From CAYLUN01 sp964386865 (GTDB taxonomy: Bacteria; Verrucomicrobiota; Kiritimatiellia; RFP12; UBA1067): a stretch of DNA of 6,338 bases. The notes beneath the pieces are model-generated. The model did no database searches. It was not told the DNA's origin and worked only from the letters and a program-made list of their open reading frames with translations. Positions 1 through 5,566 of this stretch are shown here, piece by piece. How positions within the stretch are numbered: position 1 is the first letter of the stretch; every line of letters starts with the position of its first letter. The DNA is taken from assembly GCA_964386865.1 (NCBI GenBank), contig CAYLUN010000181.1, positions 1 to 6,338 of the forward strand, in the 5' to 3' direction. Both the position numbers and the translations under genes were made by a program.

Positions 1-2
1 AC

Positions 3-377
3 ATCGTCAAGGCGCTGATGGAGCTGCACCTGATCCGCATCGTGGGGCGCAGCGACCTGCCGGGGCGCCCGTTCCTGTACGGCTCGACGGCCACCTTCCT
101 GGACCACTTCGGGCTCAAGAGTCTCAACGAGCTCAACGCGCTGGATCCCACCCTTCAGCGGTCCAAGACGGCCGAGCGCAAGGCCGTTCATCGGAAAGAG
201 AAGAAGCGCGAGGAGCCCGCGGCCGACACGGCCGAGCTGTTCGAGCAGCCGGCGGCCCAGGCGCGCGAAGCCGCGCGGGCCGACGTGGCCGCGGTGAAAG
301 AGATTCTGGGCGAGGGCGTGACGGCGGAGAACGCCGAGCCGCTCTTTGAGGAGCGGGCGCCGGGTGGTGAGGGCTGA
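3..377 (+). CDS. scpB: Segregation and condensation protein B, ScpB (C-terminal part; 5' end outside the window)
   Basis: ScpB is a cytoplasmic winged-helix protein that, with ScpA and SMC, forms the condensin complex that organises and segregates the chromosome. The frame is open from base 3, giving 124 visible residues. The fragment begins in the second winged-helix domain with the family signature: IVKALMELHLIRIVGRSDLPG, then GRPFLYGST, FLDHFGL and KSLNEL. The match to ScpB is direct from known family motifs. After this core comes a tail of about 70 residues, charged and Ala/Glu-rich, which is low-complexity and not part of the conserved fold; such variable tails are common in ScpB. The gene ends with TGA 7 bp before the likely start of the next gene, so the two are probably co-transcribed. 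Everything upstream of the window, including the start, is unseen. Confidence 0.93.
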   Translation: MVKALMELHLIRIVGRSDLPGRPFLYGSTATFLDHFGLKSLNELNALDPTLQRSKTAERKAVHRKEKKREEPAADTAELFEQPAAQAREAARADVAAVKEILGEGVTAENAEPLFEERAPGGEG

Positions 378-384
378 CGGGCAC

Positions 385-1158
385 ATGCCGATATTGAACA
401 GAATACCGAAGCCGAGGGCGTTCAAGGATTTCGACGAGCCGGACGCGTTCAAGATCTGGATGCGGGGCGCGCTGATTCTGGCCGTGACGGTGTGCGTCAT
501 CGGCCTGTGCGTCTGCATGGTCATGGACGGCTGCGGCAAGCGGACGCCCGCGGACGGCCAGCCGAAGCCGCCTCCGGCGGCCGACGAGAAGAAGCCGCCC
601 GCGCCGCCGCCCGACCTGCACAACCCGGTGCGCCCCGCTCCCAAGTCGTTCCCGCTGGACTCGAACCTGCCGCGCGGGAAGGAAAGCCTCGCCTCCGGGC
701 CGATCGACCTGAAGACCTTCAGCCCGACAAACGACCTGATCCGCTTCGAGGATGCGCGCGTGTGGTTCGAGAGCGACAGCGACCACCACAGCGACGACGA
801 GGACGATCACGTGATCCACCGCTCGGTCGAGGTTCCGCTCAAGCGGCTAGTCAACCTGCTGGAGAAGAAGGGCGGCAAGCTCAAGGTCCACGAGGCCTAC
901 CGCGCGGCCGAGAAGAACAAGATCCACCTCGCGACCTCGCTGCACTGCGAGGGCCGGGCGGTGGATCTGACGTGCGAGAAGTACGACCTCGGCGAGTTTG
1001 CCAAGCTGGCGTGGCAGTCCGGCTTCGACTTCGTGCTTTACGAGAAGCCCCGGCGCTCGGGCGTGCACCTGCACTGCTCAGCCAAGCGCAGCCCGGGCGA
1101 GCCGCCGCCTCCGCGGTCGGACAAAGCGCGGCCCGCGCAGGACGCCGCGCCGAACTAG
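385..1158 (+). CDS. Membrane-anchored Hedgehog N-domain-like / DD-peptidase-fold (M15-type) zinc protein
   Basis: From ATG 385 the protein has 257 residues. Residues 1-27 are short and charged, 28-47 form one hydrophobic membrane segment, 54-92 are a Pro-rich linker, and about 108-234 form a compact domain. That domain matches the animal Hedgehog signalling domain closely: SLHCEGRAVDLT (185-196) against Hedgehog SLHYEGRAVDIT, and GFDFVLYE (213-220) then VHLHCSAK (227-234) against GFDWVYYE and AHIHCSVK. Zinc ligands would be H187, D194 and H230, with E220 as the catalytic acid; H181 and H228 also align. The fold is shared with M15 D,D-carboxypeptidases, so a cell-wall peptidase facing the periplasm is the simplest role (inference). 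There is no Hint autoprocessing domain; the C-terminus is a Pro-rich tail. Sequence around C50 is a poor lipobox (MDGC), so a membrane anchor is preferred over a lipoprotein. GTG 364 and TTG 346 are in-frame alternative starts overlapping scpB; a GGTGAGGG lies 11 bp before ATG 385. Confidence 0.85.
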   Translation: MPILNRIPKPRAFKDFDEPDAFKIWMRGALILAVTVCVIGLCVCMVMDGCGKRTPADGQPKPPPAADEKKPPAPPPDLHNPVRPAPKSFPLDSNLPRGKESLASGPIDLKTFSPTNDLIRFEDARVWFESDSDHHSDDEDDHVIHRSVEVPLKRLVNLLEKKGGKLKVHEAYRAAEKNKIHLATSLHCEGRAVDLTCEKYDLGEFAKLAWQSGFDFVLYEKPRRSGVHLHCSAKRSPGEPPPPRSDKARPAQDAAPN

Positions 1159-1246
1159 CGGCAGTGTGGGGACGCAAAGCCCCCGGCGTGCCTCGCCTCG
1201 GAAGGGCGACGTCCTCGACGCCCGCGGACGGCAGCGGCTGCCGCCC
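1159..1246. terminator. Convergent intergenic junction with weak hairpin (possible bidirectional terminator)
   Basis: This 88-bp gap lies between two convergent stop codons. It holds a short perfect hairpin at 1229-1243 (CGGCAG, loop CGG, CTGCCG) three bases from the stop of the minus-strand gene, and a weaker GGGG/CCCC pairing near 1167-1187. Neither is followed by a run of T on either strand, so these are not typical intrinsic terminators. The location is where termination is expected; the structure alone is weak evidence. Confidence 0.3.
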
Positions 1247-1690
1247 CTACCGCAAGACGCGCTCGGCGATCTCGGCGGCGGTGGCGACATACTCGGCGCA
1301 CGGCCGCGTTTCGTAATACGCGGCGGTGCGCGCGGCTGGCGCCGGGTCGTTCTCGGGCTTGTCGAGCCCCAGCAGCGTGCGGCAGACGATGCTGCCGTGC
1401 CGCTCGCGGAAGGCGCCGGCCATCTGCTGCACCACGTCGTACGTCCGCTGCTTGCCCGCCGCGTCGCCGGGCTCCTCGCTGCCGTGCTTCAGCCCCGCCA
1501 GCAGCGCCATGCCTGAGACCGCGCCGCAGACCTCGCGCAGGCGCCCGACGCCGCCCCCGAGCCCGCAGGAGGCGCGCATGGCGGTCTTCTCGTCCAGGCC
1601 GAAGAGGTCGCAGTAGGCCGCGACGACGGCTTGGGAACAGCTGCTGCCGGCCTTGAACAGCGCGACGGCCTTGTCGGTGCGCTCGCTCAT
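1247..1690 (-). CDS. C_GCAxxG_C_C family (split-Soret-type) cysteine protein
   Basis: The protein has 147 residues from ATG 1690. It carries the spaced cysteines that define the C_GCAxxG_C_C family: GSSCSQAV (C18), YCDLFG (C27), SCGLGGGVGR (C42), EVCGAVSG (C55), IVCRTLLG (C103) and RPCAEYV (C131). The family is widespread and mostly uncharacterised; the cysteines suggest metal, cofactor or redox binding, but no reaction is established. No signal peptide or membrane segment is visible, so it should be cytoplasmic. The start is placed where ATG overlaps the stop of the upstream glutathione peroxidase gene as ATGA. No clear Shine-Dalgarno precedes it (the upstream bases read GAAGCCCCA), which fits translational coupling. 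The open frame continues upstream to 2260, but that part is the shadow of the peroxidase gene. It is the last gene of the minus-strand operon. Confidence 0.88.
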   Translation of the reverse strand: MSERTDKAVALFKAGSSCSQAVVAAYCDLFGLDEKTAMRASCGLGGGVGRLREVCGAVSGMALLAGLKHGSEEPGDAAGKQRTYDVVQQMAGAFRERHGSIVCRTLLGLDKPENDPAPAARTAAYYETRPCAEYVATAAEIAERVLR

Positions 1691-2304
1691 TGGGGCTTCA
1701 GCGCTTTCTCGACGGCTTCGATCAGCTCCGGCGCATCGGGCGCGGTGCGCGAGCCGAAATGTGCGAGCAGGTTTCCGTCCTTGCCGATCAGGTATTTGTT
1801 GAAGTTCCACGACACGTCGCCCGTTTGGGGGTGGAGGGCCTTGTCGATCAGCCACGCGTAGAGCGGGTGTTTGTCCTTCCCCTTCACGTGGATCTTGGCG
1901 TAGAGCGGGAAGTCGACGCCGAATTTCAGCGAACAGAACTGCTGGATCTCGGCGTTGGTTCCCGGCTCCTGGCCTAGGAAGTCGTTGGAGGGGAAGCCGA
2001 TGACGGCCAGGCCGCGCCCGCGGTAGGCCTCGTGCAGCTTCTGCAGGCCGGCGTACTGCTTGGTGAAGCCGCACTTGCTCGCCACGTTGACGACGAGGAC
2101 GGCCTGGCCCTTGTAGGGCGCCAGGTTCGTGCGGACGCCGTCGATGGCCTCCACATCGAAGGCGTAGAAGGGCGAGCTGTCTTTCGCTTCTGACGCGGCG
2201 GGCGAGGCTGGGGTTGCGGGTTCGTTGGACATGGCGGTTCCTCCGGTTAGCGCCGCGCACGTGAGCGCGAGCACAGATGGGTGTAACGATGTCAAGGGTC
2301 GCAT
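1687..2304 (-). CDS. Glutathione peroxidase family protein (2-Cys, probably thioredoxin-dependent), likely exported
   Basis: This thiol peroxidase reduces hydrogen peroxide and organic hydroperoxides. The 205-residue product shows the full family pattern: NVASKCGFT with peroxidatic C78 (Cys, not selenocysteine), GFPSNDFLGQEPG with Q112, and WNFNKYLIG with W166 and N167, completing the catalytic tetrad. C124 in EIQQFCSLKFGV sits where yeast Gpx3 has its resolving Cys, so it is probably a thioredoxin-type 2-Cys enzyme rather than one using glutathione. The usual PCNQF motif is PSNDF here. Residues 1-24 look like a signal peptide (VLALTCAAL, possible cut after GTA), followed by an Ala/Pro/Ser-rich linker, which suggests export. 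AGGAAA precedes ATG 2304. A second in-frame ATG at 2232 has a stronger GGAGGAA and would give a 181-residue cytosolic form. The gene starts 35 bp after the protease stop codon and overlaps the next gene by ATGA. Confidence 0.93.
   Translation of the reverse strand: MRPLTSLHPSVLALTCAALTGGTAMSNEPATPASPAASEAKDSSPFYAFDVEAIDGVRTNLAPYKGQAVLVVNVASKCGFTKQYAGLQKLHEAYRGRGLAVIGFPSNDFLGQEPGTNAEIQQFCSLKFGVDFPLYAKIHVKGKDKHPLYAWLIDKALHPQTGDVSWNFNKYLIGKDGNLLAHFGSRTAPDAPELIEAVEKALKPQ
2238..2244 (-). promoter_or_regulatory. Strong internal Shine-Dalgarno (GGAGGAA) for alternative start of the peroxidase
   Basis: On the minus strand GGAGGAA is followed, 7 nt after GGAGG, by an in-frame ATG at 2232. This is the best ribosome binding site in the window. 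It leaves open whether the peroxidase starts at 2304 with a signal peptide or at 2232 without one, or both. The same bases also encode Leu-Thr-Gly-Gly-Thr-Ala in the longer form, so the match could be chance. Confidence 0.5.
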
Positions 2305-2339
2305 GGGTCTGTTTCCTGGTTTAGTTGTTCGCGGCCGCG

Positions 2340-4724
2340 CTAGCGGGGCATGGACGGCGCGTCCAGGCCGAAGATGATCTTCATCTGGTTGGTCTTCTCG
2401 AAAAGCGCGGAGAGAGGGTGCCAGCCGGTCTTGGCCGCAAAGCCGCGATCCCGGCCCGTGGGGAAGACCACGTGAAACTCGCCGGACGCGTTGAAGCCGT
2501 CGAGCAGAAGCAGCGACAGCGCGTAGTTCGTCGGCGTCAGCGGCTGCTCCGACTCCTGCACGAGCACGACCGGCTTGCTCTCGGCCAGCTGCGCCCGGAT
2601 GAGCGGCTCGAGCCGCGGAATGCTCTTTTCATCGAGGGGCTCGACGCAGGGAGCGTCCGCCTGGGGCCTGAGCCCAAAGACCTTTCGCACGTGCCGGTCG
2701 AACTCCTTCGGGAAGGTCTGGTCGGTAAGCTTGGCCTTCCACGCCAGGTTTTTGGCCGCGTGCATGGCCTGGTTGAACTCCGCCATGCGGAAGTCCGGCC
2801 GCGACAGCGAGGGGCTGGTGTGTATGCGGGTGTAGTCGAACTCCGGCGACCGGACGTCGGCGTCCAGGGGCGCGCGGTAGTAGGCCATCAGCTTCAGCAG
2901 GCCGACGAGGGCGCACGAGCCGACGAGGTGCGACTGGTTCATCTGGTTGCCGTAGAAGCGGTCGATGGCCCAGTTCGACGCGAAGCGGTCTTCCAGCAGC
3001 GGCGGCACCTCGGCGGGGAGCGGCTTGAGGGGCGGCGTCTTGATGCGGATCTCCTGCTCGCTGTAGCTGACGCCCCGCGCGCTGCGGACGTAGGCGCGGA
3101 AGGAGTAGGCGGTGTTGGGCTTGAGCCCGAGGATGCGGCCGGCGTAGCGGTCGCGGTGGTAGAGCGGGAAGACCTTGTCGGGCTTGCAGGTGGGGCGCTG
3201 CAGCGTGTCCCAGCAGAAACCGTACTCGGTGTTCAGCGGCTCGCCCCGGAAGGTCACGGTGGCTTTTGCGAAGGCGCTGTTGGCCAGGACGTTCGTTACC
3301 TCGTCGAGGTTGATTTTCGGCAGCAGAGAGTCTCGAACCGCGGGCGCGGTCAGAGGCGGCGTGGTGTGGCGCAGCGTGAAGGTGAGGGTCCCGGCCGTGC
3401 TCTCGCGGATGTTCTCGAACGCGAGGCCGCTGTCCAGCAGGTTCGGGAGGCGTGCGGGAGGGTCGCTCTTCATATCGAAGGCCGGGCGGCCGTTGCGGTC
3501 GCCAAAGAGGGCGCTGTTCACGTCGCCCTCGCCGTGCAGCCACGGGTCGCCGGCGCGGTAGGCGTAACAGAGGTCAGGGGAGCCCATGAACGGGCCGGGG
3601 AGCGTCACGTTGACCACCTGCACCAGCAGCCCGCTCACGTCCGCCTTGCCGAGCGGCTCCTGCTCGTCCTTCACGTACTCCACGCAGTAGAGGTAGTTGG
3701 GGTGGGCCGACGGGATGAACGCGCCGAGCGTCTTGTCGCCGGCGGGGTTCGATTTGCGGGGGTGCAGGGTGCAGGGGCCGTCCTTGGTGAGCATCGGGTA
3801 GGCGGTCGGCGGCAGGAAGGCCTGGTAGATCGCGCGGCAGTACCCCGGCCCGGTCGGCCCGAACGCCCAGGGCAGGCAGGGGGTGCCCGCGACGCCGTCG
3901 TGGCGCTCGGTGGCGTGGTAGAAGTCCGGGGCGCCCAGCACGTGGCCCAGCTCGTGGCCGAGCGTGCCGCCGTCGCCGCTGTTGTGGATCTGGACCGAGC
4001 TGTCGGGCCACAGCGGGTCGCTCCACTGGATCTCGGGCGAGTAGAGCTCCCAGGCCTCGCGCGTCCGGTCGTAGGAGATCGTGAGGCCTTTCGGGTAGCG
4101 GGGGCGGATCAGCGGCTTGATGTCGTCGCGCTGCTCCAGGCTGCGCTCGTACACGTACGACACAACGTGCGGAGAGCCGTCGCTCTTCAGCGCGAGGCCG
4201 GACGGGCGCTTGTAGTGCTTGAACGCGTGGGCGCGCGCGGCCTGCTTCAGCTTGGCGGCCCGCTCGCGGCCGGCCGCGTCGTCGGGGTAGCCCAGCGGGT
4301 TGCTCCAGAAGTCGTGCCGGCAGTAGTAGCCGAGCGGCTCGGGCGCGGTGAAGACGCACTGCGGGAAGGCCTCCGCGCCCACCACGAGCAGCTCGGGCCA
4401 CGTGATGCCCTGCGAGTAATCCTTGTAGTACTCGGCGATGGTCATCGCGCCCGCGCGGCCGAAGCGCTGCCGCACGTCCTCGAGGTCGAAGCGCCTCGTG
4501 TCAGGGAACCGGACCAGCACCAGGCCCACGGAGAACGCGCCCCGCATGACCGGGTCCTTGCGCTTCGGAGCGAAATCCTTGGCCTGGATCTTCTGGGCGT
4601 CGGTCGTGATCTCATACGTGCCGGCCGCGCCCTTGTCCTGGCCCGCTTTCTTGGTTTGCGCCTCCGCGGACGGCAGGCTCAGCCCAGCCGCCGCCACACA
4701 CGCTAAGACAGTCAGCACACGCAT
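2340..4724 (-). CDS. Secreted M6-family metalloprotease with Fn3-like and degenerate C10 (streptopain)-like C-terminal domains
   Basis: From ATG 4724 the protein has 794 residues. Residues 1-22 are a signal peptide (MRVLTVLACVAAAGLSLPSAEA, cut before Q23). Residues about 60-450 form an M6 metalloprotease domain (immune inhibitor A-like): GLVLVRFPD and IAEYYKDYSQG in the N-terminal half, then the zinc motif HELGHVLGAPD with H257, E258, H261 and D267. Residues about 473-563 look like an Fn3-type domain ending in LKPNTAYSFRAYVRSARG. The last 210 residues resemble peptidase C10: HLVGSCALVGLLKLMAYY places C604 at the nucleophile position, and LLLLDGF with EFHVVFP matches the later core, but Ser737 stands where the catalytic His is expected. 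It should be exported and degrade or bind extracellular protein (inference). GAGGGTG lies 5 bp before the start. The frame opens at 4805, but that ATG lies inside the -35 box of the promoter, so 4724 is preferred. It is first in a three-gene operon. Confidence 0.88.
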   Translation of the reverse strand: MRVLTVLACVAAAGLSLPSAEAQTKKAGQDKGAAGTYEITTDAQKIQAKDFAPKRKDPVMRGAFSVGLVLVRFPDTRRFDLEDVRQRFGRAGAMTIAEYYKDYSQGITWPELLVVGAEAFPQCVFTAPEPLGYYCRHDFWSNPLGYPDDAAGRERAAKLKQAARAHAFKHYKRPSGLALKSDGSPHVVSYVYERSLEQRDDIKPLIRPRYPKGLTISYDRTREAWELYSPEIQWSDPLWPDSSVQIHNSGDGGTLGHELGHVLGAPDFYHATERHDGVAGTPCLPWAFGPTGPGYCRAIYQAFLPPTAYPMLTKDGPCTLHPRKSNPAGDKTLGAFIPSAHPNYLYCVEYVKDEQEPLGKADVSGLLVQVVNVTLPGPFMGSPDLCYAYRAGDPWLHGEGDVNSALFGDRNGRPAFDMKSDPPARLPNLLDSGLAFENIRESTAGTLTFTLRHTTPPLTAPAVRDSLLPKINLDEVTNVLANSAFAKATVTFRGEPLNTEYGFCWDTLQRPTCKPDKVFPLYHRDRYAGRILGLKPNTAYSFRAYVRSARGVSYSEQEIRIKTPPLKPLPAEVPPLLEDRFASNWAIDRFYGNQMNQSHLVGSCALVGLLKLMAYYRAPLDADVRSPEFDYTRIHTSPSLSRPDFRMAEFNQAMHAAKNLAWKAKLTDQTFPKEFDRHVRKVFGLRPQADAPCVEPLDEKSIPRLEPLIRAQLAESKPVVLVQESEQPLTPTNYALSLLLLDGFNASGEFHVVFPTGRDRGFAAKTGWHPLSALFEKTNQMKIIFGLDAPSMPR

Positions 4725-4775
4725 CGGCACCCTCACAGAGATGATGGAACAGCACGAGCCCTCAAGCTGCCGCCC

Positions 4776-4805
4776 ATTATGCGTACCCCCGCAACACGTT
4801 GTCAA
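4776..4805 (-). promoter_or_regulatory. Sigma70-type promoter of the minus-strand operon
   Basis: Read on the minus strand, TTGACA (4805-4800, perfect -35) is followed after 18 bp by CATAAT (4781-4776, 5 of 6 for -10). Transcription would begin near 4769, leaving a leader of about 45 nt before the protease start at 4724. The AT-rich boxes stand out in GC-rich surroundings. It should drive the protease, peroxidase and C_GCAxxG_C_C genes. Confidence 0.75.
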
Positions 4806-4806
4806 C
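4792..4806. promoter_or_regulatory. Overlapping short palindromes on the -35 box (possible operator)
   Basis: The plus strand reads CAACACGTTGTCAAC, that is, three alternating half-sites: CAAC, AC, GTTG, T, CAAC. They cover the -35 box of the minus-strand promoter, where a bound repressor would block transcription. The TTGT core recalls Rex half-sites, but the full Rex consensus (TTGTGA, spacer, TCACAA) is not present. Confidence 0.35.
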
Positions 4807-4847
4807 GGCTATTCCCGCGCGTGCCCGAGGCGCGAGCGAAAAGTGCT

Positions 4848-4877
4848 TTATCGTGCCATCAAAATGGGCTACGATAA
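4848..4877. promoter_or_regulatory. Inverted repeat in the rex promoter region (candidate operator)
   Basis: TTATCGT (4848-4854) and ACGATAA (4871-4877) are perfect inverted copies 16 bp apart, with an inner CCAT/ATGG pair around CAAA. The element is AT-rich relative to its surroundings and ends 44 bp before the rex start. A possible -10 box, TACGAT (4870-4875), lies inside the right arm, with a poor -35 (TTTATC, 4847-4852) 17 bp upstream. A dimeric repressor bound here would cover the promoter, and autoregulation by Rex is possible. The sequence does not match the classic Rex consensus. Confidence 0.45.
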
Positions 4878-4921
4878 CGGGCATGCTTCAGTGTTAGCTT
4901 TGGGAAAGGTGTGGGTAATCC

Positions 4922-5566
4922 ATGAGCGGGGCGCGTAAAGCCGAAATCGGGGATCGGATGGTCAAGCGTTATCCCCTGTATCTGCGGGTGCTGCGCGAGA
5001 TGGCGACGCAAGGCGAGACCTATGCCTCGGGCGCCGTTGTCGCCAAGGCGCTGACGCTGGATCCGATCGTGGTTCGCAAGGATCTCTCCAAGACCGGCGT
5101 GCGCGGCAAGCCCCGAGTCGGCTTTCCGATGGCCGAGGTCATCGCCGCGATCGAGCGGTATCTCGGGTGGAACGCCAGCACCGAGGCGGTGCTGGCCGGG
5201 GCGGGCCGCCTCGGGTCGGCGCTGCTGGGCTACCCCGGCTTCCAGCATCAGGGCTTCAGAATCATCGCCGCGTTCGACGCGAACCCGAAGAAGCGCGGCA
5301 AGATGTCGGGCGTGCCGATCTACGCCGCCACGCAGATCGCGGAGGTCGTCCGCAAGCTCAACGTGTCGCTGGGTATCCTGACCGTTCCCGCCGAGCAGGC
5401 GCAGGTGGCGGCGGACGCGATGATGGCGGGCGGCGTCCGCGGCATCTGGAACTTCACGCCGGTGCAGCTGTCCGTGCCGGCCGACGTGATCGTCAAGCGC
5501 GAAGACCTCGCCGCAAGCCTTGCCGTGCTCTCGCACCGGCTGCGCCACGGGGAGCAAGCGAAATGA
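4922..5566 (+). CDS. rex: Redox-sensing transcriptional repressor Rex
   Basis: Rex is a dimeric repressor that senses the NADH/NAD+ ratio: it binds DNA when NADH is low and lets go when NADH rises, controlling fermentation, respiration and redox genes. The 214-residue length is typical. The N-terminal winged helix (about 15-75) carries RYPLYLRVL and the recognition-helix motif VRKDLS (51-56). The Rossmann domain follows with GAGRLGSALLGYPGF, in which G93, G95 and G98 form the dinucleotide loop. Then come AAFDANPKK (D119), GILTVPAEQAQ (151-161) and WNFTPVQLSVP (176-186). The C-terminal helix EDLAASLAVLSHRL is the one swapped between subunits in this family. The NAD loop reads GAGRLG rather than the more usual GAGNLG. 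AAAGGTGTGGG lies before ATG 4922. It is divergent from the protease operon and overlaps the next gene by ATGA, so the two are translationally coupled. Confidence 0.95.
   Translation: MSGARKAEIGDRMVKRYPLYLRVLREMATQGETYASGAVVAKALTLDPIVVRKDLSKTGVRGKPRVGFPMAEVIAAIERYLGWNASTEAVLAGAGRLGSALLGYPGFQHQGFRIIAAFDANPKKRGKMSGVPIYAATQIAEVVRKLNVSLGILTVPAEQAQVAADAMMAGGVRGIWNFTPVQLSVPADVIVKREDLAASLAVLSHRLRHGEQAK

Noticed and set aside
492..1316. Plus-strand 274-codon frame overlapping the Hedgehog-like gene
   Set aside because: An Arg/Ala/Pro-rich shadow frame of a GC-rich gene, with no motif.
1691..2260. N-terminal extension of the C_GCAxxG_C_C frame up to 2260
   Set aside because: It overlaps the peroxidase gene in another frame and is Arg-rich shadow sequence; the family homology begins at ATG 1690.
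2331..2344. Adjacent NotI and NheI recognition sequences, resembling a cloning polylinker
   Set aside because: The bases are explained by a GC-rich intergenic stretch and the TAG stop of the protease gene. Both flanks are coherent genes of the same operon and there is no vector sequence.
2325..4706. A 793-codon plus-strand open frame antisense to the protease gene
   Set aside because: It is codon-aligned with the minus-strand gene, so stops arise only opposite TTA, CTA or TCA, which GC-rich genes avoid. Its product is Arg/Val/Ala/Gly-rich without recognisable motifs, while the minus strand encodes clear protease domains and has a promoter.
4725..4805. Upstream ATG at 4805 for the protease, adding 27 residues
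   Set aside because: The codon lies in the perfect -35 box, and the extra residues would bury the signal peptide that begins at 4724.
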